Below, piece after piece: positions 28,135 to 36,177 of a stretch of 64,000 bases of DNA. The notes beneath the pieces were generated by a model, which was not told the origin of the DNA, did no database searches, and saw nothing but the letters and a program-made list of their open reading frames with translations. This DNA is from Mangrovibacterium sp041596335 (GTDB lineage Bacteria > Bacteroidota > Bacteroidia > Bacteroidales > Prolixibacteraceae), in contig NZ_JBFHIT010000005.1 of the NCBI RefSeq assembly GCF_041596335.1, forward strand, positions 114,055 through 178,054, given 5' to 3'. The first letter of the stretch is position 1. Every line of letters begins with the position of its first letter. The position numbers were made by a program, and so were the translations under genes.

Positions 28135-28800
28135 ATGAGACATCTATTTATTTGCATGGCTGTGCTGCTGTCGACTGCACTGCATGCCCAAACAGAAAAA
28201 TTGAGTCCTGAGGATCTGAATTCCTGGTCGTTTTTCGGACAGGGAAGCAAAATGGTGGAAAGCCATAACATGTTTTTTATGAAGGAAGATCCTGCGTATA
28301 GCGATGGGGTAATGATTGTTAGTCCGGAAAGCTATGGTGAAGAGGTCGTCGTGAGGTACGAAGTAATGACCCTCACGCCCGCTACTGTGCTGGTGGCCAT
28401 TCTTTCTGCTTCCAACCCGGGAGAAGATGCCAACCTGACCATCCCTGCCGATTACGATGGATCGATGAAGCTTTGGATTGACGATGTTGAAAGCTATTTC
28501 TACGCTTTTCGCAATGCACCACATAATTTCACTCCTTTTATCCGAAAGTATCCTGTACCCAAAGGGCAGGATCCCGCTCTGGTTTCGGCCGATCAGAATA
28601 TCATGTACCCGGGTGTCTTCTATTCCATCGAATTGGGGCGCAATAAAGCGTCGCTTTGGCTTAAAATTGATGGTGAAAAAATTCTGGAGACGAGCGATGG
28701 CAATGCATGGAGCGGAGGACATATCGCATTCAGGATTCGTGGTACAGCGGGTGAATATGCAGCTTGTTTAATTCGAAATATGGAAATCATCAGGCCATAA
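28135..28800 (+). CDS. Small secreted ConA-like protein (DUF1961/YesU-like)
   Basis: About 221 residues from the ATG at 28135, which gives a clean signal peptide (MRHLFICMAVLLSTALHAQ). An upstream in-frame ATG at 28096 would add 13 residues before it. The rest is a beta-rich jelly roll with a closing SGGHIAFRIRGTAGEYAACLIRNMEI typical of concanavalin-like lectin/glucanase folds, and a central FRNAPHNFTPFIRKYP motif. I think it belongs near the DUF1961/YesU group, which often sits with polysaccharide lyases. This is tentative. No catalytic residues can be named. It is the last gene before a 0.5-kb gap. Confidence 0.6.
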   Translation: MRHLFICMAVLLSTALHAQTEKLSPEDLNSWSFFGQGSKMVESHNMFFMKEDPAYSDGVMIVSPESYGEEVVVRYEVMTLTPATVLVAILSASNPGEDANLTIPADYDGSMKLWIDDVESYFYAFRNAPHNFTPFIRKYPVPKGQDPALVSADQNIMYPGVFYSIELGRNKASLWLKIDGEKILETSDGNAWSGGHIAFRIRGTAGEYAACLIRNMEIIRP

Positions 28801-29324
28801 CCGAAGCTGATCAGGCAAAAAGAAAGCGATTTGGTAAGGCGTATTCTTTATATAAAAACAGGCGTGTCCTTAATCAGGTCATATATTCCCCGTTTGTGCT
28901 AAGTGTCATTGAGTTAGGTATTTGTGGTTTTTTTTGTTGGCATGGCGGTAATTCGTCCCGCTTCCGTTTGATGTTTCTATTAGATACAAAATAAAAAGGA
29001 TTGAACATTTTATTTGAGCTTGTATTTAAACAATTTTCAGCTTTTTAAAACCTGAACCAATGAGGAGATCTTTTTTCAAGTTAACGGTATTGAAAGTTAG
29101 TTTGTTGACTTGTTTTTTTGACTCTGCTAATGAAAAAACAATAGGGGCGACAACTCTCTGGATGGCCCAGATGATGTTGATTTCATTTCACGCAAAATTC
29201 AACTTGTTCAGTTCATTTTCGGGGCAGTTTATACGAGTGGAAAATTCGATGAGAGGGATTTAGTTCCTTTAGGCTGAAACCAGCAATCGGCTTAATTATC
29301 AATCCGCAACAATTGAAGTAAACG
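28801..29324. other. 524-bp intergenic gap holding a probable broken small gene
   Basis: This is one of the longest gaps inside the enzyme operon. It is AT-rich in 28910-29050 and contains one candidate coding remnant (29060-29277, listed separately). I see no TGCAACA boxes and no complete TTG-N18/19-TAnnTTTG promoter, so an extra promoter here is possible but unsupported. Confidence 0.4.
29060..29277 (+). pseudogene. Small lipoprotein-like gene with an apparent frameshift
   Basis: From the ATG at 29060 the first 27 or so codons give a lipoprotein-like signal (MRRSFFKLTVLKVSLLTCF, with Cys in a lipobox-like setting). At the run of six A near 29131-29136 the sensible reading moves to another frame, which continues NSLDGPDDVDFISRKIQLVQF and VYTSGKFDERDLVPLG to a TGA at 29275-29277. 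One extra A would join both parts into a protein of about 72 residues. The frame that stays open past the A run (to 29263) looks less protein-like. I do not recognise the product. It may be a decayed gene or a sequencing slip. Confidence 0.35.
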
Positions 29325-31145
29325 ATGAAATTAAATACCAATAGAACTGCAATCTTTTCCCTGGCTCTTTTCGCGTCAGGATGTAGCAATCCTAAGGTTC
29401 AAAACGAAATAAAGCAGAAGCCAAACGTGATCATGATCATGGTGGACGATGTGGGTTATGGCGACATTGCCGCTCATGGAAATCCCTGGATCAAAACGCC
29501 CAATATCGATCAGCTGCACCGCGTAAGTGCTCGTTTCACCGACTATCATGTGAGTCCAACCTGCGCGCCAACACGCGCTTCGATTATGACGGGACACCAC
29601 AACTACCGGACAGGCGTTTTCTTCACCATCAAAGGGCGTTCGCTTATTCTCGAAAAGGAAACGACGATGCCTCAAATTTTTAAGGAAAACGGGTACAACA
29701 CGGCCATTTTTGGTAAGTGGCACCTGGGCGATAATTACCCTTTCCGGCCCGAAGACAAAGGCTTCGATGAGGTGCTGGTACACAATGGTGGCGGCATTGG
29801 CCAAACCATGGATTACTGGGATAACGATTACTTCGACGATAAATACCTGCACAACGGCAAACTCGAGCAGTTCCAAGGCTATTGCAACGATGTTTGGTTC
29901 GAAAACGCGAAGAAATTCATCAGCGATAAAAAGGGTGAACCATTCTTTTGTTATCTCTCTACCAATGTGGCGCACTCGCCGTATTGGGTTGCCGATAACT
30001 ATTCCAACCCTTATAAAGGCAATGATTCGATCCCGAACGCCGCTTTCTACGGCATGATTGCCAACATCGACGAAAACCTCGGGAAACTGGTCGATTTTCT
30101 GGAAGAACAGGAAATCATGGATAACACGATCCTGATTTTTACAGCTGACAATGGATCGGCTGCCGGTAACAAATTGGAGGGCGACCGTCTGGATGGTTTT
30201 GTTGCGAAGGGTTTCAACGATGGCATGCGCGGGGTAAAAGCCAGCATGTACGAAGGCGGACACCGCGTTCCGTTCTATATTCACTGGAAAAACGGCGGAA
30301 TTGATCTTGGAAAAGACATAAACGAACTGACAGCTCATTACGATGTGTTGCCAACGCTGATCGACATGTGTAAGCTCGAACTAAAACAGGACTTGAAGTT
30401 CGACGGGCAGAGCATGGTGCCGCTGATGAATGGAGAACCCAACGGTTTTGCTGATCGGACCATCTTTGTAAATACCCAGTTTTCTACCGATCCGGTGCCT
30501 TGGAAACGAACTGCGTTGATGCACCAGAATTGGCGCTTGGTTGAAGGGACTGAATTGTACGATTTGGATACCGACCCCGAACAACGCACCAACGTGGCCG
30601 AGCAGCATCCGGAATTGATGAAGAAGTTTCTGGCGGAATACGATGCCTGGTGGGCCGAAATTTCGCCCACATTCGACGAGAAACCGTTTTTTATTATCGG
30701 TCATGAAGCGGAGAACCCAACAACTTTATATTGTCACGACTGGCATTCCGAAGAGTTTACCCCCTGGCAGCAAAACCACATCCGAACAGGAATGGTCAAT
30801 AATGGCTTTTGGAGGGTTCGGGTGTCGGAAAGTGGTACCTACAGCTTTAAATTGCGGCGCTGGCCCAAAGAAACAGGTTTGGCTCTAAATGCTGAAGCTG
30901 CCGTTCGGCCGGCTTTGCCCGGAACGAGTGTCGATGCCAGTAAATTTGGAAAGGCCTTGACTATCCAAAAAGCCCGTATTCAGCTTCAGGATATTGAACA
31001 AGCAAAAACGGTTGAAGGGAACGAGCAATATATCGAGTTTACCATTCCCCTCAAAAAGGGGGAAACCCATTTGCAAACCTGGTTCACCCTGGCTGATGGT
31101 ACCGAAATAGGAGCCTACTATGCTGAAGTGGAGAAGGTGATGTAG
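29325..31145 (+). CDS. S1-family sulfatase (lipoprotein)
   Basis: A 606-residue formylglycine-dependent sulfatase. The signal ends in a lipobox (FASGC). The metal-binding start VIMIMVDDVGYGD, the Cys-type active-site motif CAPTRAS with Cys80 to be converted to formylglycine, GKWHLGDNYPFRPEDKGFDE, FTADNGSAAG and the C-terminal subdomain are present. A further beta-rich C-terminal extension (about 470-606) is shared with the sulfatase at 34098. It would remove a sulfate ester from the glycan. The S1 subfamily and target position are not known to me. A Cys-type enzyme needs a maturase, which is not in this window. Confidence 0.93.
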   Translation: MKLNTNRTAIFSLALFASGCSNPKVQNEIKQKPNVIMIMVDDVGYGDIAAHGNPWIKTPNIDQLHRVSARFTDYHVSPTCAPTRASIMTGHHNYRTGVFFTIKGRSLILEKETTMPQIFKENGYNTAIFGKWHLGDNYPFRPEDKGFDEVLVHNGGGIGQTMDYWDNDYFDDKYLHNGKLEQFQGYCNDVWFENAKKFISDKKGEPFFCYLSTNVAHSPYWVADNYSNPYKGNDSIPNAAFYGMIANIDENLGKLVDFLEEQEIMDNTILIFTADNGSAAGNKLEGDRLDGFVAKGFNDGMRGVKASMYEGGHRVPFYIHWKNGGIDLGKDINELTAHYDVLPTLIDMCKLELKQDLKFDGQSMVPLMNGEPNGFADRTIFVNTQFSTDPVPWKRTALMHQNWRLVEGTELYDLDTDPEQRTNVAEQHPELMKKFLAEYDAWWAEISPTFDEKPFFIIGHEAENPTTLYCHDWHSEEFTPWQQNHIRTGMVNNGFWRVRVSESGTYSFKLRRWPKETGLALNAEAAVRPALPGTSVDASKFGKALTIQKARIQLQDIEQAKTVEGNEQYIEFTIPLKKGETHLQTWFTLADGTEIGAYYAEVEKVM

Positions 31146-31190
31146 AGACGTTTCGTAGTGGAGCAATGTTGAAGTGTATGAGGAAATAAT

Positions 31191-32780
31191 TTGCTGATAA
31201 TGAATAGAATTGATAACAGGATGTTGATTTTTGGAACTTGTTTGGTTCCGGGTATGGTGTTTGGAGCCTGCAGTAATAAACAGGCTGAAGTTCAAAAACC
31301 CAATGTTGTTATAATTTATACCGACGACCAGGGATATGGCGATGTGAGCGCTTTGAATCCGGAAGCGAAATTCCGCACTCCTAATATGGACCGATTGGTA
31401 AACGAAGGGGTTGTTTTTACCGACGGGCATAGCAGTGACGCGGTGTGTACTCCTTCGCGCTATTCGTTGCTTACTGGCCGTTATAGTTGGCGTACGTCGC
31501 TGAAAGAAAGTGTTTTGGAGGCTGACGGCCCATGTTTGATTGAGCCCGGACGAATGACAATCGCGACCATGCTGAAAGAACAGGGATACAATACGGCCAT
31601 GGTGGGCAAATGGCATCTGCAAATGGAGTTTGTGGGCGAAAATGGAAAAGACCGCGATTGGTCGAAACCCTTTACCCAAGGGCCAATCGAACACGGATTC
31701 GACTACTATTTCGGAATAGCCGCATCCATGAATTATGGCGTGCTTACTTACCTCGAAAATGATATGGTTACCGATCCTCCGGTTTTATTCACAAAAAAGA
31801 AACTGAATGTTACGCCGCGCACCTACCGGATGACTCCGCCTTACGAACAGGAAGGCGGCAAAGGTTATGTTGAAGTTGCTCCTTCTTTCAACGATGAATT
31901 GGTGTTGGAAACCTTTGCCGGAAAAGCCGTTGAATATATCAACGAAGTTGCAGCGGACGCTAAAAACGGCAAACCGTTCTTTTTATACCTGCCGTTAACC
32001 AGTCCGCATTTGCCGCACTGTACACACCCCGATTTTCAGGGACGCAGCAATTGTGGTAACTATGGCGATTTCATGGAGGAAACCGACTATCGTGTTGGCC
32101 AGGTTTTGGATGCTTTAAAAGAAAATGGACTCGAAGAAAATACATTGGTTATCTTCTCATCCGATAATGGTGCTGAAGTTAATTATACCTATCAACGCGA
32201 TACCTATGACCACTGGAGCTGTATGAACTTCAAAGGCGGTAAGCGCGACATCTACGAGGGCGGTCATCGCGTCCCGTTCCTGATGCGCTGGCCAAAAGTC
32301 ATCGCGGCCGGAAGCACAGTGAATCACCCGGTTTGTCAGTCGGACTACCTGGCAACGATCGCCGATATTGTTGGCGCATCAATCCCCGACAATGCGGCTG
32401 AAGACAGTCATAGCTTACTTTCGCTTATTACCGGGAAAAACGCCGAAGGATACGATGCCGAACGGGCAGTAATTCATCATTCAATTACAGGGCATTTTGC
32501 CATCCGGAAGGGTGATTGGAAACTCAATATGCTCCGGGGGTCAGGCGGCTCATTAAAACCTGTTTTTGTTGAAGTGAATCCGGGCGATGCCGAGTTTGAA
32601 CTGTACAATATTGTCAATGATCCGGGCGAAACCACTAACTTGTATTTCGAACAGCCGGAAATTGTGGAACAGCTAAAAGCTGAAATCTCTAAAATCATTT
32701 CAAGTGGCCGGTCAACACCAGGAGCACCGCAACCCTTTGTGAAAGATAACTGGAGTCAGGTTACCTGGATGGAATTATAA
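31191..32780 (+). CDS. S1-family sulfatase, second type
   Basis: A 529-residue sulfatase. Its signal region has a lipobox-like VFGAC. Metal site VVIIYTDDQGYGD, active-site motif CTPSRYSLLTG with Cys86, GKWHLQMEF, FFLYLPLTSPHLPH, FSSDNGAE and YEGGHRVPFLMRWP are all present, in the style of arylsulfatase A or GalNAc-6-sulfatase-like S1 enzymes. It differs clearly from the two flanking sulfatases and lacks their C-terminal extension, so it probably attacks a different sulfate position. The gene starts 45 bp after the previous stop and ends 10 bp before the carrier gene at 32791. Confidence 0.92.
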   Translation: MLIMNRIDNRMLIFGTCLVPGMVFGACSNKQAEVQKPNVVIIYTDDQGYGDVSALNPEAKFRTPNMDRLVNEGVVFTDGHSSDAVCTPSRYSLLTGRYSWRTSLKESVLEADGPCLIEPGRMTIATMLKEQGYNTAMVGKWHLQMEFVGENGKDRDWSKPFTQGPIEHGFDYYFGIAASMNYGVLTYLENDMVTDPPVLFTKKKLNVTPRTYRMTPPYEQEGGKGYVEVAPSFNDELVLETFAGKAVEYINEVAADAKNGKPFFLYLPLTSPHLPHCTHPDFQGRSNCGNYGDFMEETDYRVGQVLDALKENGLEENTLVIFSSDNGAEVNYTYQRDTYDHWSCMNFKGGKRDIYEGGHRVPFLMRWPKVIAAGSTVNHPVCQSDYLATIADIVGASIPDNAAEDSHSLLSLITGKNAEGYDAERAVIHHSITGHFAIRKGDWKLNMLRGSGGSLKPVFVEVNPGDAEFELYNIVNDPGETTNLYFEQPEIVEQLKAEISKIISSGRSTPGAPQPFVKDNWSQVTWMEL

Positions 32781-32790
32781 AATAAGGTGT

Positions 32791-34083
32791 ATGTTGGGTA
32801 AAAGAGTGTATAACGGATTTTTAGTTGTTGCCGGCATTGCGTTGGCAGCATTTCTGTTTTGCTATTTTACTGGCTGTACAGCTTTCGCCGGACCATTGCA
32901 GGTAGCCGCCTTTGTAGGTTTTGCTATCGGGGTTCGCGGCAGCGAAAGGTTGAAGGGATTTTCTTATTCACTGATGATCCTTTCTGCCGTATCCATTTCC
33001 ATGTATTACCCGGAGCTCTTCCTGAAAGCCGGTAGCTTCGAGTTTAAGCAGCTCATCGTTCCCTTGCTTCAACTAATCATGTTTGGAATGGGATCGCAAA
33101 TGAGCCTGAACGACTTTGCCGGAGTGATCAAAATGCCCAAAGGAGTGATTGCCGGTGTCATCTGTCAGTTTACCATTATGCCCGTCATAGGCATATCGGT
33201 GGCAACTTTTTTCGGTTTTCCGCCCGAAATTGCAGCCGGGATCGTGTTGGTGGGTTCGTCGCCCAGCGGCATGGCGTCCAATGTCATGTCGTTCATCGCA
33301 AAAGCGAACCTGGCTTTGTCGGTCACACTCACCGCTTTTGCCACCTTGTTGTCGCCGCTCATGACGCCCTTTTTAATGAAAATATTTGCCGGCGAACTGG
33401 TCGAAATCAACTTTTGGCAAATGATGATCGGTATTTTCAATATGGTGATTCTGCCAATTTGTGCCGGGCTCATTTTCAACTTGTTCAGCCGTGGCTTCAG
33501 GCTGAAAAGAACCGAATTGGCTCAATTGCTGCTGCTGGTGGCCATGATTTTCGTGAAGAGCATGATCAGTTTCCTGACCTCAGAGCTGGCTGTTGCAAGT
33601 CTTGCAGTCAGCTTCCTAATCGACTTCCTGATCTTTGCCGTTTTGCCGGTGCTGGCTACTGTTCTGTTTAACTTTTTTGCCAAAGGTGATCGAAAACTGC
33701 TGGAAAACCTGCTTTCATTTCTGTCCATGTTCGGCATTGCAGTCATCATTACCATTATTACCGCGGCCGGGCGCGACAGCTTGCTCGACGTCGGACTTCT
33801 GCTCATTGTGGCCTGTTTTATTCACAATGCGCTCGGGTACACCTTGGGCTATTCCGTTAGCAAGTTGCTGCGAATGAGCGAACAGGACTGCCGAACCATC
33901 GCCCTCGAAGTGGGCATGCAAAACGGTGGACTGGCCTCAGGTCTTGCTCTCGAAATGGGCAAAGTGGCTACTGTTGGACTGGCACCTGCCATCTTCGGGC
34001 CGCTCATGAATATTACCGGATCTTCGCTGGCTACCTGGTGGCGGGATCGGATTCCCAATCAATTAAAAACAACAAAACATTGA
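32791..34083 (+). CDS. BASS-family (bile acid:sodium symporter-like) inner membrane carrier
   Basis: A 430-residue polytopic membrane protein with about ten helices and the BASS/SBF hallmarks QLIMFGMGSQMSLNDF, GFPPEIAAGIVLVGSSPSGMASNVMSFIAKANLALSVT and ALEVGMQNGGLASGLA. At the N-terminus it has an extra hydrophobic pair compared with the roughly 300-residue bacterial members. It is the only inner membrane carrier in the locus and sits between sulfatase genes. By position it may move an anionic breakdown product, such as a uronate-derived acid or sulfated sugar, with sodium. That role is inference. The stop overlaps the region just before the next sulfatase start. Confidence 0.88.
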   Translation: MLGKRVYNGFLVVAGIALAAFLFCYFTGCTAFAGPLQVAAFVGFAIGVRGSERLKGFSYSLMILSAVSISMYYPELFLKAGSFEFKQLIVPLLQLIMFGMGSQMSLNDFAGVIKMPKGVIAGVICQFTIMPVIGISVATFFGFPPEIAAGIVLVGSSPSGMASNVMSFIAKANLALSVTLTAFATLLSPLMTPFLMKIFAGELVEINFWQMMIGIFNMVILPICAGLIFNLFSRGFRLKRTELAQLLLLVAMIFVKSMISFLTSELAVASLAVSFLIDFLIFAVLPVLATVLFNFFAKGDRKLLENLLSFLSMFGIAVIITIITAAGRDSLLDVGLLLIVACFIHNALGYTLGYSVSKLLRMSEQDCRTIALEVGMQNGGLASGLALEMGKVATVGLAPAIFGPLMNITGSSLATWWRDRIPNQLKTTKH

Positions 34084-34097
34084 AAAATCAAATAGAG

Positions 34098-35903
34098 ATG
34101 AAGAAAGTAACGTTCATGTTGCCTGTTTTAATGGTACTTGTGCTTTTAAATACAGGTTCGCTTCTGGCTAAGGATGCCGTGATATCAAAACAGAAACCCA
34201 ACATCATTTTTATCATCACCGACGATCAGGGGATGGGTGATTTGGGCTGTACCGGAAACCAGTACGTCAAAACGCCCAACATCGACAAGTTTTATACCGA
34301 TGCGGTTCGCTTTACGAATTACCACGTTGGAACCACTTGTGCGCCAACCCGTAGTGGTATCATGAGTGGTCGTCATTGCAATCGAGTAAATGTGTATCAT
34401 ACTATCGCGGGGCGGTCTATCTTGTTTGAAGATGAGGTTGTTCTGCCTCAGGTTCTGGCTCAAAACGGCTATGTGAATGCCATGTACGGAAAATGGCACC
34501 TGGGCGACAATTATCCCTATCGTCCCGAAGACCGTGGTTTTCATGAAGTCGTTCGCCATGCCGCCGGTGGTGTGGGACAGGGACCCGATTACTGGATGAA
34601 TGACTATTTCGACGATACTTACTGGCACAACGGAGTGGAAACGAAATACGACGGTTATTGCACCGATATTTTCTTTACCGAAGCCCTGAATTTTATTGAA
34701 ACAAACAAGGACCGGCCATTCTTCTGCTACCTGTCGACCAACGCCCCTCACGGGCCGTACAATGTTCCAAAAGAATATTACGACATGTATCACGGAAAGA
34801 AGGAATATGAAGGGCTGAACGAACGGTTGCTGAGATTCTATGGGATGATCACCAACATTGATGACAATTTTAAAATGCTGGAGGACAAACTCGATGAACT
34901 GGGACTGACCGACAATACGATTCTGATTTTCACCACCGATAACGGAACTTCGGCTGGCGCTTCGGTTTACAATGCCGGAATGCGAGGCGGTAAAGGTAGC
35001 GAATTCGAAGGGGGCCACCGTGTGCCGCTTTTTGTTCGCTGGCCCAACGGAGAAATTACCGGAGGAAAAGATATTGATAAGCTGGCAGCAAGTTATGATC
35101 TGCTCCCAACTTTCGCCGACCTGCTTGGCCTGGATTTCAATCCGGTAAAACCGTTGGACGGAAAAAGCCTGGCTCCGTTGATGACGCAGGAAAATCCGCA
35201 GTGGCCGAACCGTATTTTGTACATCGATACTCAGCGCGAGCAAAACCTGATTAAGTATAAAAAATACACGGTAATGGATGATAATTGGCGCCTGGTGAAT
35301 GGCGACCAACTCTATTATGTAACGGAAGATATTGGTCAGCAAAACAATGTGATTGAACAACATCCCGAAGTGGCAGCACGCCTGGCCGAAGGGTACGAAA
35401 GCTGGTGGCAATCGTTCCTGGCTGAAGGAGTGGATGAAAAATATGCTTACATCAAAGTTGGAACACCCTATGAAAACCCCAGTAAAATCATGTCGCACGA
35501 CCTGATCATTGGAGCTTACAAAGCCGTGTGGCATCAAAATGGCGCCATTGAAGGAGAGCAGGGTGCCGGTTGCTGGAAAATTGAATTTGCCACCGGAGGC
35601 GAATACGCGATTACGCTGCGACGTTTCCCTCGTGAAAGCGGTCATGCTATTAATGCAACCTTCCCGGCTCAGGAAGAACGCATTGAACTGGACAGAGCAG
35701 CGCCCGCCAGTGTGAAAAACGATTTTACCGAGGCACATTTATATGTTGCCGGGCAAACCAAAGAGGCTGCCATAGAAGAAGGGCAGGATGAAGTCACATT
35801 CAAACTGAATGTTCCGGCAGGAAAATACGATATGGAAGCGCGTTTGGTTGATAAGATGAAACGCGTGCATCCGGCGTATTATGTGTACATTGAAAAATTG
35901 TAA
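34098..35903 (+). CDS. S1-family sulfatase, paralogue of the one at 29325
   Basis: About 601 residues from the ATG at 34098, which starts a clean signal peptide (MKKVTFMLPVLMVLVLL). The frame is open further upstream to 34038, inside the carrier gene. Active-site motif CAPTRSGIMSG has Cys81. GKWHLGDNYPYRPEDRGFHE, DYWMNDYFDD and FTTDNGTSAG align throughout with the sulfatase at 29325, and both share a C-terminal beta-rich extension. The pair are diverged duplicates and likely cut related sulfate esters. A terminator-like hairpin follows 40 bp after the stop. Confidence 0.93.
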   Translation: MKKVTFMLPVLMVLVLLNTGSLLAKDAVISKQKPNIIFIITDDQGMGDLGCTGNQYVKTPNIDKFYTDAVRFTNYHVGTTCAPTRSGIMSGRHCNRVNVYHTIAGRSILFEDEVVLPQVLAQNGYVNAMYGKWHLGDNYPYRPEDRGFHEVVRHAAGGVGQGPDYWMNDYFDDTYWHNGVETKYDGYCTDIFFTEALNFIETNKDRPFFCYLSTNAPHGPYNVPKEYYDMYHGKKEYEGLNERLLRFYGMITNIDDNFKMLEDKLDELGLTDNTILIFTTDNGTSAGASVYNAGMRGGKGSEFEGGHRVPLFVRWPNGEITGGKDIDKLAASYDLLPTFADLLGLDFNPVKPLDGKSLAPLMTQENPQWPNRILYIDTQREQNLIKYKKYTVMDDNWRLVNGDQLYYVTEDIGQQNNVIEQHPEVAARLAEGYESWWQSFLAEGVDEKYAYIKVGTPYENPSKIMSHDLIIGAYKAVWHQNGAIEGEQGAGCWKIEFATGGEYAITLRRFPRESGHAINATFPAQEERIELDRAAPASVKNDFTEAHLYVAGQTKEAAIEEGQDEVTFKLNVPAGKYDMEARLVDKMKRVHPAYYVYIEKL

Positions 35904-35942
35904 TTGACCAAAACTCGGATTTCAACAACTACTTCTAATTTC

Positions 35943-35984
35943 ATCAACAGCTCGTATTCAAATGATCAGCGAGCTGTTGATTTT
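35943..35984 (+). terminator. Terminator-like hairpin after the sulfatase cluster
   Basis: A perfect 12-bp inverted repeat (ATCAACAGCTCG at 35943-35954, complement at 35970-35981) is followed by TTTT. It separates the sulfatase/carrier group from GH172. The short T run suggests partial termination within the long operon. The remaining 190 bp to GH172 show no clear promoter. Confidence 0.65.
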
Positions 35985-36177
35985 CAATCCAAGAAGCCGG
36001 TTTTCTCCCTTAGGGTTTAATTTTTCGTATTGAATTTATCGGTTGAAATATTCGGCTTAGATGAGGAGAATGAGCCGGAATCGATACCCGAGGTCGAGTG
36101 TTGACGAAATGCAGGTGGCCGATGTGTTTCAAATGAATAGATATTCCATGTTCTTTAATTTTTAGAGAAACCAATAG

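Noticed and set aside
29376..30338. A 320-codon minus-strand frame opposite the sulfatase at 29325
   Set aside because: Same shadow effect. The plus-strand gene has full sulfatase motifs.
34185..35738. A 517-codon open frame on the minus strand opposite the sulfatase at 34098
   Set aside because: It is fully antisense to a clear sulfatase gene, has no recognisable domain, and its amino-acid make-up is that of a shadow frame.
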